Position numbers and translations under genes: made by a program
The notes under the pieces: generated by a model
What the model was told of the DNA's origin: nothing
The model's input: the letters and a program-made list of their open reading frames with translations, nothing else
Database searches by the model: none
Assembly: GCF_030272615.1 (NCBI RefSeq)
Contig: NC_081410.1
Coordinates: 188,559,619 to 188,623,618 of the forward strand
Reading direction: 5' to 3'
Origin: Cryptomeria japonica
Taxonomy: Eukaryota; Streptophyta; Pinopsida; Cupressales; Cupressaceae
Length of the DNA stretch: 64,000 bases
Shown: in pieces, positions 31,514 through 43,158 of the stretch
Numbering within the stretch: position 1 is the first letter of the stretch
Layout: each line of letters begins with the position of its first letter

Positions 31514-32948
31514 TGTATGCAGGAAAAGTGAGTCGATAGAAGTCAATATGTGGAAAACAGAGTCTAAGGAGCCTTGCTCACACACCCACAGGACTTCTTG
31601 GTGCAAGTTATGGAGTCATGAAGGATGACTCAACTTCCCAAGGAGGGTTCCATGGTTCTCTATCTTACAAGGTCCCTCAAACCAATGTTTTTGCTCTCAG
31701 ATCACTGAGAAAAATGGTTTAGGGATGACAAATGCAAGAACGAGGGATGCTTTGGTTGATTTTAAGATGAAATGCATCCTAAGCTATGCACGATCCTATA
31801 AATGAAATAAACTAGTTTATAAGATGACAAGATTAGTAACAAGACTATCCTAGCATGCTATATTAGTCTATAATTAAACTAAATGATAAGGAAAATACTC
31901 TAAACATGCATATTTAGATTAATTCCTATTGAAAAGAGAGGCTAAATGATGAGCAAAAATGATATATTAAAGCTTGGATGGATTTTAGTATAATTATGAT
32001 GCTAAAGACTTGGATCTATGAAAATGGAGGAATGATAGCTCTATTTATAGCAAAAATAGGGCAATGGATGGTCAGGATTGAAAGAGTTAATCAAGGGCTA
32101 AGTTTGAAAGTTGGGAATCCATGTTTGCAATTGGCACTAGTGAAATGGTGACAAATGTCAACATAAGATTGGGTTGAGAAGAGAGGTAGGAAGCATTAAA
32201 TGCTTGAGAAGACCTCATGGTTATCTTAGGGGGTAAGGGTTATGGTTAAGTTAGGATTACCCATTGGATAAAGGTTTTACCCAAAGGATAAACTCTTGTG
32301 CAAAAGATTAAGGATAACCATGGTCAAAGCAATAAATGCTTGATGAGACCCTTGGATTACATGGAGGTTGAGTTAGAAGAAATTCTTTAATCATGCTAGA
32401 GGGTTGAGTTAACCATTAATGGTTAGGAATACTTGGAAAATTAAGTGGTTGAAGCCTTTAAGGGTTTCCAAAGACTTTGAGGGTTTGAGAAGTGACCTTC
32501 CCTTGCTTAGGGATGTGACAAAGTTTAGGAGATGGGTTAGGCTAATTAGAAGCGATTAGAAGAATCTAGAAGGGGTTAGAAATAGGGCTTAGGAGGCAAG
32601 TGGGAGGTGTAGGACTTTGCAAGTGGATGGAGGGATAATAGGATTTAATTGAATAAAATAAATTTAATTCAATTTGGTTGCAATTGGGGAAATTAAATAA
32701 ATTAGATTTATTCAATTTAGGATAACTATTTAATTAAATTTGAATTTAATTAAAAAGTGGATAGGGGATTTAATTGAATAAAATGATTTATTCTATTAAA
32801 TGGTAAAAAGAGGCCTAGTGAATTTAATTGAGTAATTTACTTAATTAAATAGAGGAATGTGGGTTATTCAATTAAATTGGATTTAATTAAATAGAGAAAT
32901 GAACATAAAATATTCATCTAGGAATATGGTCATTTTTATACGTCTACA
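31514..32948 (-). mobile_element. Solo LTR inside LINE-B
   Basis: A 1435-bp LTR begins TGTATGCAGG and ends CGTCTACA on the + strand, flanked by GAAGC at 31509-31513 and 32949-32953. It is clearly the same family as the solo LTR at 6033-7479 but differs by many substitutions and gaps. Its right half has repeated AATTAAAT blocks. No internal region remains. Confidence 0.92.
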
Positions 32949-33240
32949 GAAGCCATTTAGCTAATTTCCAATTTAGTAACCTAGAGTTAGTAACACCATT
33001 TATAATTATCTGAGAATCTCCCTCTATCTGCACATTAGATAAACCTTTTTGTTTGCATAACTGAAGACTAGCCTCTAGAGCTCTTATCTCTACTTCATTG
33101 TTTGTAGCACAGCCAATATGTCCATAGGCACCAAATAAAATATTCCCTTCATCATCCCAAATGACTGATCCAAAACCAGCTTTCCCGAGGTTGCCTTTGC
33201 AGGCCTCATCAAAGTTTAATTTTAACTAGTTACTATCAGG
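32949..33240 (-). pseudogene. LINE-B RNase H, N-terminal part
   Basis: The frame reads LKLNFDEACKGNLGKAG, FGSVIWDDEGNILFGAYGHI, NNEVEIRALEASLQLCKQKG and VQIEGDSQIIINGV, with Asp, Glu and Asp of the active site in place. A TAG before LKLNFD fits CAG to TAG. The solo LTR cuts the domain right after this part. Confidence 0.9.
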
Positions 33241-34700
33241 TTTTTCCCATCTGACTTCTTTCCTATTTATTTTCTTTTTGGGACAATGGAATATAGTATT
33301 TTTGAAGGACCAATTCTTTTCCATTTCCAAGTCCCAATCATTGAATCTAAATTTCTTGACATTCCTTGACTTGCCACAAATAATTTCTTCTACAGTTGTC
33401 TTCAGGTTATCAATGACTATTTCAATTGGTCTAGATATTTCTTTGAATATTCGTTTGTTTCTTTCTTTCCAAATGTGCCATACAATCATTACAGGTCCAA
33501 TCAACCACAAAGCACCCCACTTTGTCTCGCTAGAAATAGGCCAAGAGACAAGGAATTCCTTTAGAGATTCATTTCTAACTGTACACAGATTAATCATACT
33601 TAGGAACCAATCCCAACACATTATAGAAAAAGCATAGTTGAAGAGTAAATGATCCACCGATTCTTCCCTAGCTTTGCATAACACACACCAACTTGGCCCA
33701 TGAATACCTATGGACTTAAACCTGTCACCTGTGAGGGTTTTCCCATTCAAAGCAATCCATAAAAATCCCCTACTTTAGGCATTATCCTGTTATTCCAACA
33801 CAACTAACAACTTGCTTGGCCAATTCGGATTGATAACTCTATGCCTTTGAACTTCGTAGCCCAACTTAGCACTATACTCACCAGACTTAGATGCACACTA
33901 GAATATACTATCTTCTTCCTCTATGGCTATAATCATTTTGTTTCGTAGAATACCTTCAAGCATTTTACATAACTTCGGTTTGCCAATTGTTATCTGTTTC
34001 CAAACGTTCTTTCCATGTCGATCCTCATCCTCAAAATAATTAACAACCTACACTCCTATTGTGGATTCAATTGTGTTAATCCAATCCTGGTCTTCAAAAA
34101 CTTCTGTCAAAGGCAGTTCCCCTTCCCATGAGTCCCTCCAAAATTTTGCCTTACAACCGTTACCTACTTTCCAAGAAATATGGTCTGTGATGATTTGCCT
34201 ACTTTTCCAAAGGAAGTTCTAGGTGGAATACCCCTTTTCTGTGTCTACAATTGTGAATATTCGATTAGGTTCATTAGAGTCAAGATACTTTTTCTGGAAA
34301 ATTTTGCACCATAGTTTATTGGGGTTTTTATACATTTTCCAAGACAGTTTCACACCAAGGGCCAAGTTTTGAGCATTCATTTTTCTTAGCCCCGCACCCC
34401 CATCCTCTTTCAACATACACATGGTATCCTAGTTTATCAGTGATATCTTCCTTTGGTCTTTAGCCCTATCCCAAACAATTTTTTTAAGAAAACCATCTAA
34501 TTTTGTACCAACTAGACTAGACATTTGAAAGCATTGCATGCTATAGATTGGAACAGCTGATAACACGGATTTTATCATTAACAGTCAACCTGCCTGTGTA
34601 AGCCATCTATTCTTCCATAACTCTGACTTTGCCTTGCATGAGTTTAGAACATCTTCCCATATCTGAGTTTTTCTTTTACCCATATTAATTCTAATTCCAA
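33241..34700 (-). pseudogene. LINE-B RT thumb, connection and zf-RVT
   Basis: In the ORF2 frame this reads LNSCKAKSELWKNRW, LKEDGGAGLRKMNAQNLALG, WCKIFQKKYLDS, FWRDSWEGELP, then the zinc-binding module WCVLCKAREESVDHLLFNYA and VMIVWHIWKERNKRIFKEIS. About seven stops interrupt it, mostly TAG. The Cys-x2-Cys and His of zf-RVT remain, but the usual final Cys is replaced (FNYAFSIMC). Confidence 0.88.
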
Positions 34701-35835
34701 GATATTTAAGAGGGAGTTCAGCTATACTGTAACCAAGGAGATGAGCAATGCGATTCTAAGAAATTTTGCCTGTATTGAAAAAGAGTACTTGCTATTTTTC
34801 TTTATTCATTTCCTAACCCGACAGCAAAGAGTATTCATCTAAAACTTCCAAAACTCCTTTGGCTTCCATCAACGAAGCTTCTCCAAATATAATTGTATCA
34901 TCTACGAATTGTGAATGGGTAATGGGCTCAAGCATATTATGGACTCGAATACCTCTCCATTGCCCAGTCACTTGCTTCGTTTTAATTAGTTTCCCAAGTA
35001 CCTCTGCCATGAGAACAAAGAGGGATGGGGATAGGGGACCCCCCTATCTCAACCCATTGGTAGCTTTGAAGAAACCACATATTGCTCCATTTACTAGTAA
35101 AGAAAAATTAACTGTGGATATGTAGAAGTCTATACAGTCTATCCAGTCTTTTGGAAAGCCATAGTATTTTAGCACCTTAATAAAAAATTGTCAAACCACC
35201 TTATCATATGCTTTTGCAACATCTAAATTTATGATCATACCTTTGATTTTCTCCCTGTGTATGGAGTGCATGACTTCAGACACAAGAATAATATTGTCCG
35301 CTAATTCTCTTCCTGGAGTAAATCCATTCTGGTTCTCTGAGATGAGGTTAGGTAAAATCTTCTTCAATCTAATAGCCATTGCCTTTGAGATGATTTTGTA
35401 TATGGTATTGCATAACGATATGGGCCTAAAATCATGTATTGAAGTACACTCCTATTTTTTTGGGATTAAGGCAATGAGTGTATTGTTCATTTCTTTTACA
35501 AATTTTCCTTTTTTCCCGAACTCTTCCACGACCAACGAGATGTCATATCCCAAAAATTCCCAACATTTCTGGTAGAATTCAACAGTCATCCCATCCGAAC
35601 CCGGGGCCTTATGTGGATGAAGTTTGAATGTTGCTCTCTTAACCTCCTCCAATGTATAAGGTTCGCTTAACATTTGTACCTCATTCTCTGAGACAAGCTT
35701 ATGCAAAATTTCTGATAGCCTAACATCTGATGCATTACATGTCTGATTGTAATTGCCCAAAACTCTCTTGAAATGTTCTAGTGCAGTTTGCTCAATCTCG
35801 GCCTCCATGATTCTCAACTCCCCATTGTTATCCAA
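34701..35835 (-). pseudogene. LINE-B reverse transcriptase
   Basis: Motifs in one frame are LHPHKAPGSDGMTVEFYQKC, ALIPKK, IHDFRPISLCNTIYKII, QNGFTPGRELADNI, IINLDVAKAYDKV, GLR-stop-GGPLSPSLFV, FVDDTIIFGEASLME and LSG. The catalytic FVDD box is intact. Stops after ALIPKK, after AKAYDKVV and in the GLRQG motif fit CAG to TAG or TGG to TGA. Apart from these the frame is unbroken from the endonuclease onward. Confidence 0.93.
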
Positions 35836-36991
35836 AATTGAAGTAATTTAATTTCTGGCTCTTTTGACTTTTGATGAAGCATGGAAGAATTTTGTATTTT
35901 GATCTCCCTCTGCAATCCATAACACTCTCGACTTATCATGCCAATAAACTTCTTCTCTTTTCAGTAGCTCAACATATTGTTCCTTAAGTAGTTTTTCTTT
36001 TAGAAAATCTTCCCTGACCATCTCAACTTGCATAACTCTATTATTGATATCTTCCAATTCTTCTTCAATTATGAGTTTTTCTGTGAAGATATTTTTGAAT
36101 GAAATCTTGTTCCATTGTTTAATTTTGTTCTTAATAAATTGGATTCTCTTAACAAATCGGAAGCTAGGGGAACCCAAAAATGTATTTCTCTCCAACCACC
36201 AATTCTTAAGAAGATCATTAAATTTTGGTTCCCTCCACCACATGCTCTGAAATTTAAAATATTTTTTGTTCTTGGGTGACTCATGATTGATAGACAAAGA
36301 AATAGGTAAATGGTCTGACTCGGCTTGTGGAATAATGTTAGTATCAATGGAAAAATTGCCATTTATCCACCATTCCCCCACGAAAAAATGATCCAATCTT
36401 TTAGAAATTTTAGGGAAATTTAGTCTTTTGTTAGTCCAAGTGAACTTACCATTTTTGGGAATGACATCCACCACCTGACAATTCAAAATGAATTCTCTAA
36501 AGTCCTCCATTACTTTTGTGCTCTTTTTGAGACCTCCTTCTTTGTCATCAATATCTAGTATTGTGTTGAAGTCCCCAGCCAAGATAACTTTGTTCATCTC
36601 CAGAGATCGCATTTGGTCATATATCTCTGACCACACTCTTAATTTCTCTTCAGTCTTAATCGGCCCATAGATATTAAACAAAGGAAAGCCAATACCTCTG
36701 GATTTACATATAATGTTGAAAGCCATCCAAAACTCGTTGGATGCAATTGGATCTACCTCGAAGACATCAGGGTTCCACAAAATTCCAAGACCCCCTTGTG
36801 GTTCCTCTGGCATCTTGAAATAGTCCCTCCCATTTGTAACAATACTTAATAAATTCAGTCACCTTCTCACCACTCAATTTAGTTTCCTGTAGCAAAAACA
36901 TGTCTGACCCTAGCTTGCTCAAAGATCTTTTGACCAAGCGTCTCTTGTCAGGGGAAGATAAGCCCTTGACATTCCACGATGCGATTCTCAT
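35836..36991 (-). pseudogene. LINE-B AP-type endonuclease (ORF2 N-terminus)
   Basis: This domain nicks the target. It starts MRIASWNVKGLSSPDKRR at 36991, with FLLQETKLSG, then one frameshift near 36790, then GGLGILWN, NIYGP, VILAGDFNTILD, GKFTWTNKR, KRLDHFFVG and AESDHLPISL. The Asn (SWN), Glu (QETK), GDFN and SDH catalytic motifs are all present. A coiled-coil linker to RT follows (LEDINNRVMQVEMV). The ATG overlaps the ORF1 stop as ATGA. Confidence 0.93.
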
Positions 36992-38389
36992 TTCTTCCCA
37001 AGAGAGGTACTAACTCCCTTGGTACTCTTCATGTAGTCCAGAACACTGACAATACCTTTTTCCTTTGGTTTTTCTTCTCTGATATGTCTGTTGCTCTTTC
37101 TTCCTTTAACCCCCTTTGCTCTGCCCAAAAGAGTATTTGCAGACTGACGAATGCATCTTGGATCGAGGTTGTTTAAAACATCTTCCTCATCTTCTAGATC
37201 TGAGTTACTTGCATCGGTTTCAATTGTGCAATCACCAATAGCATTTTCAGTCTATATTCCCTTCATCAACGAAATGATCAGATTCGGATTAGTCATTCTT
37301 TCTACATTGTCCTATAGTGGATCCATCTGACGGGAATGTGAGTTAGGTTCTGATTGTGCCCTGTCAACCGACTTTGTTTCACTTGACTCTGTTGACTTCT
37401 GAGGCACAACATCCTTTTTCTTCTTCCAAACCATTTTTTCTTTCCTCTGTTCATTATTATATGCCCTACGCACAAAGATTCTGCAATTTTTGGTTTGATG
37501 AGTTTTACTTCCACATTTTTGACATACTCAAATTTCCTTCTCAATTTCAATGCTTTGCTTCCATACCCCATTTTCCGTTATTAAATTTATATGAGATGGA
37601 ATTTGTTTGACTGCAGTAATTTTCAGCCTCACATACACAGATGAGTCATTTTCAATTATGTCATCATCAATCTCTAAAAGGGTTCCAAGTGTCTGCCAAT
37701 TTTTTCTAAACTCGGATCCCCCCAATACTCGATTGGAAGATTGAACAATCTAATCCACATGGGGTTATCATATATCGCAAGTTTTAACGGATCAAAATTA
37801 GGAGTTTGGGGCTGAATGTATAGTAGATGACTATCAAAAAACCAGTTTTTCAAGTTTAGGGCTTGATCCCTTTCTTCTTTTTCCATGAATATTTCAACAA
37901 AGAAACCCTTTGGCAGGAATTTCACCACTATATGTCTCCCCAATTTTCCTCCACCCAAGGAGTGATACTTCGTCTAGGTTTCTTCGGGCCAACAATTCTG
38001 GCAATAATCGCATGATCTTCCCAAACGCATTTTTCATCCTCCACCTCTTCCGTTAAATTGATGATCACATGTCTCGTTATGTTGTTATCTTCAGTCATTT
38101 TTTATTGTGGACCTACAACCTCCTCAACTATAATTCTTTCATTACTTCGGATATTATGAGTTGGACCACAGTCATCACAGCCGACATCCAAAATACGCCA
38201 TTTTACCAGTTTTTCTATTGATTGCTCCTTCCTTCGATCAATGTCATGTCCATCGCCATGGTTATGGTAACCATCATCATTAATCTTTTGTTGATCTTGC
38301 ACCTTCTGTTGGGTTTTGCCACTCAGATAATGCCCTTCACATTCTGCCTTCCGATCTTCGCACTGTGCCTTTTGCGCCTCGTTTGCCAT
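36988..38389 (-). pseudogene. LINE-B ORF1 (DUF4283-like, zinc knuckle)
   Basis: ORF1 proteins bind the LINE RNA. The start is ATG 38389 (MANEAQKAQCEDRK), two bases from the element end. Several frame changes follow. The DUF4283-like domain lies at 37980-37690 (HIVVKFLPKGFFVEIF, NWFFDSHLLYIQ, PMWIRLFNLPIEYWG). A CCHC knuckle, CQKCGSKTHQTKNC, lies near 37500. The tail VLDYMKSTKGVS ends with TGA at 36988-36990 inside the ATG of ORF2. At least three frameshifts make it non-functional. Confidence 0.85.
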
Positions 38390-38409
38390 TTTTGAGGTAG
38401 GTGTATTTT

Positions 38410-39100
38410 AGAATAGACTATGGAGTTTAATTTTAATCTAAAATATTATTAGAGAGAAACTTAAGTAAAATAAAGAATATATGGATCAATCATAATATCA
38501 AGTGGATGAGTAAATAAGACATTAGCTTGTAAGAGTATTTAAGTACAATTGCAAAAACGAAAGGATATACCTAAAATAGACTATGGAGTTTGGTAGGATT
38601 CGAACTAGATTACCTACTACTCACGAGTACTTATATCTTAGTAAACATAGCATAAAAGGTTTAGCAAGTTAATGTAATATATGTAGGAGGGGGTTCTTTC
38701 CTTTTTTTTTTTTTAATGGCTTTTTTGAAACATCATTGAGGGTAGGATTGTCATCAATTTGCTCTTGGCTAATGGGAGGACCCTCTTTTTTGAGAGTGTC
38801 GTTTGAAGATTGTTGAGTACAATCTATAGAGGCGGCTAGTTCTAGCCATGAAAATTTGTTAGAGCTAGGCCAACTAAAAGCATCATATCGATGAGAAGAG
38901 GTAGAAGGTGGTATTTAAGGTTGAGACCGATTGTGAGTAGCAAATCTGTGTTTGTCAAGGGCTTAGAACCACAAGAGTAGGATTCACGGTTTCGTCTAGT
39001 AGACTAGTTTTGACCACATCGGTGCCCTCGAGTAGAAGAGGAAGGAGGTGGGACTTTGAGAACAATGTAAGGATCATTAACTTAGCGATTCAAAACTCGT
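38410..39100. other. Non-coding stretch with a tRNA-like box B
   Basis: A 15-bp word, TAGACTATGGAGTTT, occurs at 38414 and 38578 and may flank a small deleted or inserted unit. On the minus strand about 38560-38690, ACTAAGATATAAGTACTCG and AGTTCGAATCCTACC look like a degraded box A and a good pol III box B. This suggests a decayed SINE. The rest shows no genes. Confidence 0.4.
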
Positions 39101-39104
39101 ATAA

Positions 39105-40246
39105 ATGTGCCACTTTAAGTGCAACTTTGTTTTCTTGCACCTAAATTTGCATAAGCACATAAAAGCAAATTATATCTTAAGTATTCAAATAAAAAGAACA
39201 TCAATTAAACATCCTATAAAAAAATATTTCTATCTTCCCAATGATGAAGATAATTTTGACCATAAAAGAATGCTAAATTTGGGTGCTTGAAAGGAAGACA
39301 AGGCCAATCCCAAAACCATATGCTATGAACAATGAGTAGGTCAAAAAGGCCTAAAGAAATTATGAATCAAATTCCAAGCTTTTTAGGCTTTGGTCGAAAA
39401 CCATAAGAGATGCTTGAGAGTCTCAAACTATCCACAAAATGTTCAATGGAGATTAATAGCTCCTAGATAAGTTTAGGAAGAACTAAGCATTAAGCCTTGA
39501 TAAAGAATACACCAGGAAATATGGGACAATTTAGATTTAAGTGTAGTTGGCTATATAGACTAGGATCAATGATGCCAAGTACCAATAGAAAATTGAAGCT
39601 ACCAACAATAGCTTAGTTGATCAACCATAGGAAGATGAGGTGAGCGCCACAAATATCTGTTACAAGACTTATAATTATGAAATTATCTATCAAGAAACCA
39701 TTTCCAACCCTTCCACAATGGCTTGAAAGATTCAATCCAAATTTGTTGAATCATTTGGAAGGAATAATATAAACAATAGTCTAAAAAGTCTTATAGCCTT
39801 GATTAAATAACCTAATTTTCCTTTTAATTTATAGCCAAGAAAGGAAATTTCTTGGTATCTCTATTCATGAGATATGACAATAGTATAATGCCTTATTTGA
39901 AAATTGTCGACGTGTGTGTTTATGACACTTTATCTACAAGGTGGTCTTGACAAGATAGACCATGAGACCACCAAATAGACTGAAAAGGAAAAGGGAATGC
40001 CTAAAAATTAAAAAGATTCCACATAATTGATCATTTCTAGCCAAAATTATCTAACAATGGGTCATTTTCTATTGGATGCATAAATTAGAAGCATAGCAAA
40101 AAGTATCAAGGCAATGAAGAACCTGTTTGACATTATTGTCATCCTCAATAAGGATGAGGAAGTTATCATCAACAAAATGACCATTGACAAATTGGTTGGG
40201 AGAATTAAGAAGAGTGATCCCCTTAGCTAGGATTTGATAAATTGTT
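39105..40246 (-). pseudogene. Old LINE reverse transcriptase relic, target of copia-C
   Basis: On the minus strand at 40200-40080 a clear RT active-site stretch remains: GHFVDDNFLILIEDDNNVKQ followed by VLHCLDTFCYASNLCIQ. To the left, broken frames continue as expected for the RT thumb (SWL, KWFLIDNFII-like pieces), with many stops and shifts. Copia-C inserted just upstream of this box in LINE orientation, so the N-terminal part of RT lies beyond 64000 if it survives. Confidence 0.7.
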
Positions 40247-41764
40247 TGTTGGCATAACTAATGGTGTTGGCACAACTGGTTCATCAATTAGTATTGTCAT
40301 TGATGACCAAAACTTACCAGTGAATAAGGTCAAGCTCATAGGTAAGAACATGTGGTAAACCTCAATGGTTTACTCATGGCTGCAAACAGTATAGAGGATT
40401 CAGTGCTTTCCAAATATGCATCGTTGACACACTTAAGCAGTGTGTTGTTAGAAGGCTAATCGATTGACGGGAAAATGGAGTAGCCAACCGGTCAGTCAAG
40501 CACCCGATAGGTATTGAGATTTGTTTCTTCAAGCTGACAGATGAAATGACGATGCAGTCAAAAGAGGTGACTCATATTGCAGTTTATTAGTCTTGTGCAT
40601 CATCGAAACACTCTGGAGAGACAGGTGATTAGTCTAAGTGATGATTAGTGACCGGTGGCAAAAGGTGAAGAGTTACATTGGTGAACCGGTAATACAGGTT
40701 GAAGGATGATATCCTCTGGGAATCTCGGAGTAGTGACCGGTAAGTTAGATGCTATGACCAAAGGTGAGTCAGTCATGGTGAGATATCATTAAACAAATGG
40801 ATAGTGAAGTTTACTGCAGTTAACAATCAATTAAGGTGAGATTTGTGTGGATTTTCTGGTTCGCATTAAAAAGACAGAACATGACCCAGAGGTTGGTGAA
40901 ATTATGAGTTGTAGAGGCAGTTAAGGATGAGCCATTGGCGAGATTGATGGAGAGTGTGTAGAGAGAGTGCAGGAAGATTTGGAAAGTTTTGAATTTAAAA
41001 TCTACTGATTTTTGTAGAAAGGTTTTTGGCGAAAATCAAAAAGTTTGATCGTAAAATTTGCATAGTGCAATTCTGAGGAGAGGCGATCCAACAAGATGAG
41101 AAGAGGGAAAAATTGCTAAGTGAATAGCAGAGTGGTGAAGAGAGTGTGCAAAGCTCAGATAGTGTGAAGAGCAAGTGTGATGCAGAAAACCGGTAAAGTG
41201 CAGAGCAAGGGTAACCGGTGGTCAAACCGAAGAGCTTCATTTGGATCTGATTAAGCTAAGAGTAGCTATTACAACAGATCATTCACTCTGTTGTTTTCTA
41301 ATAACTACAATAGTAAAATCCCTTAACCGAGTGGACTTTAACAAGTCCCTTTGTAAAATCCCTTAAACAGGTGACATCTTAAATGATGATCCTAAGTCCT
41401 TTAACAAGGCTACCTCTAACAGGGTAAAGGTTCTAATAGGCCTTAAAGAAAATCCCTTAACTAGGTGGCACCTAACAATGTCTTTGTAATCTCCTAACAA
41501 GGATGGCTCCTCACTGGGCGTACTCTAGAAGAGTGCAAATTTTGTGAGTTTCTACTCACATTGTGGTTTTCTCCCATTTGGGTTTCAATGTGATAAATCT
41601 TGGTAGTCATGTGTGTTGGATTTTATGTGTGCATATTTCTTATTAATGATGCTTATACTGATAAGTGTTAGGTTTGAATAGAAGTTTTGATTAAGGTTAA
41701 ATATGGAAGAAATCGGTATAGTATTGATTCACCCCTCCCCTCTCAGCACCAGTTAGGACTAACA
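40247..41764 (+). repeat. 5' LTR of copia-C
   Basis: This 1518-bp LTR begins TGTTGGCATAACTAATGG and ends GGACTAACA. Near its 3' end it has repeated AATCCCTTAACNAGGTGG-type words and a C-rich run before AGCACCAG. Confidence 0.92.
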
Positions 41765-41779
41765 ATTGGTATTAGAGCC
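41765..41779 (+). other. Primer-binding site of copia-C
   Basis: ATTGGTATTAGAGCC follows the 5' LTR. It matches the initiator tRNA-Met site with one C-to-T change (TGGTATCAGAGC expected). Confidence 0.9.
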
Positions 41780-41827
41780 TTGGTCCTTAGATTCAGAAGA
41801 GCTTAAAAACTTAAGGAAAGATCCAAA

Positions 41828-42808
41828 ATGATGTGAAAGGAAGGCCCCAAGTTGTCTAAGGAGAATTACACATTATGGTGTGGTAGAATGAAGCTCTACC
41901 TAAGAACCCTAGGAGATTAATACTGGAATCATGTAAGCATAGAGTACAATGAACCTACAAGGGTTCTCACTGCAAATCAAATCAAAGAAAGGCAAGATAA
42001 CATTGCAACTATGGATGTGATTTCTAGTACTCTATCTGATAACAAGTATGCTCAGGTTCAAGATCTGAAAACAACCTATGAGATGTGGAATAAGCTGAAG
42101 AATGTTTATGGAGGAGATCCTCATGTACAAAAGGCTAAGGTGGACAGTTTAAGAGGCAAATTTGATGAGATGAGGATGCAAGGAGGAGAAAATATAGAAC
42201 AGTACAACAAAAGAATAAAGGATGTGGTAAATTCCATTAGAACTGCTGGAGGAAAACTTGAAGAAGATGACGTGGTCAGCAAAACCTTGACAACCTTGCT
42301 AACACAATATGTCATAAGGGTTTCTGCAATTTAGGAACTCAGATCTTTGAAAGTAGGTAATGTTACACTTGACTCCCTGATCGGTAAGTTGACTGCCTTT
42401 GAACTGAGCAACTATGATAACAGTATGCCTAAGATTGATGTTGCCTTCAAATATTCCATGACACTTACACTAATAATGAGAAGAAAAGAAACTGAAAGTA
42501 TTTCTACTGCAAGAACCAGTCATTCTCATGAACATGACAACTTGTTATCTGAAGAACAAGATCAAGATGAGCTTGAAGCTGTAATAGCAAGAAGGTTGCA
42601 AAGAGGAAAATGGCAGTACAGAGGTAAACTACCCCTGAATTGTTTCTCATGTAATAAAATCGGTGATATTGTATCCAGATGTCCTAACAATGATAGGAAG
42701 GATAACTTTAGAAGATACAAAGAAAAGAGCAAAAGGAGTGCTATCTTGCAGAAGGAGTTATCGATGAAGAATCAGAAGGATCTGGTGGAGAAGGGATTGC
42801 ATTTGTAG
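41828..42808 (+). pseudogene. Copia-C gag
   Basis: The frame opens at ATG 41828 and aligns with the gag of copia-D and -E: ENYTLWCGRMKLYLRTLG, YEMWNKLKNVYGGDPHVQKA, SLRGKFDEMRMQGGENIEQY, LTAFELSNYD. Stops near 41834, 41918 and 42331 fit C-to-T changes in at least two cases (Q codons in the relatives). The zinc knuckle reads CFSCNKIGDIVSRC, with Asp in place of the essential His. The frame is lost near 42806. Confidence 0.9.
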
Positions 42809-42840
42809 AGGTAAAGGAAGATAGCACAGAGGAAAGTGAT

Positions 42841-43158
42841 ATGGCATTGATTTCCAGTTCAAATCAGTGTGGAGACTGGGTAATTGACAATGGTTGCACT
42901 CACCACATGACTGGTGATAGGAACAAATTACTCAGCATGGAGGACTGTGATGGAGGACTGGTGAGATTCGACAATGATGCTCCTTGTGCGGTAAAAGGTA
43001 AGGGATCTATTGCTCTGAATGATAAAACCAATTGTGAAGATGTTTACTAGGTAGAAGGGCTAAAGTATAGTCTGTTAAGTGTTGCACAATTTAACAATAA
43101 GGGTTGCCCGTTGGATTTTAATGAAGGAATATGCAAAATAAGTGATAAATCATGAGGT
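42841..43158 (+). pseudogene. Copia-C protease
   Basis: The active site is in DWVIDNGCTHHMTGD: DNG where copia-D and -E have DSG. A serine-to-asparagine change (AGT to AAT) removes the usual DSG triad. Downstream are GSIALN and a TAG where the relatives have TGG (VYWVEGL), then LLSVAQFNNKG in translation. Confidence 0.88.

Larger units (their letters stand above)
30486..38391 (-). mobile_element. LINE-B, nearly full-length L1-type LINE
   Basis: The element is flanked by an 18-bp target duplication, TTGAGGTAGGTGTATTTT, at 30468-30485 and 38392-38409. Its A-rich tail (T-rich on the + strand, 30486-30497) lies at the left. Minus-strand order is ORF1 (DUF4283-like plus a zinc knuckle), ORF2 (endonuclease, RT, zf-RVT, RNase H) and a third frame. 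Without the solo LTR at 31514-32948 it is about 6.5 kb. ORF1 begins only a few bases from the 5' end, so a short 5' truncation is possible. ORF2 keeps one frame from 36813 to RNase H apart from stops. Confidence 0.95.

Noticed and set aside
38590-38660. Functional tRNA gene
   Set aside because: Only box B is good; no cloverleaf with paired acceptor and anticodon stems could be drawn.
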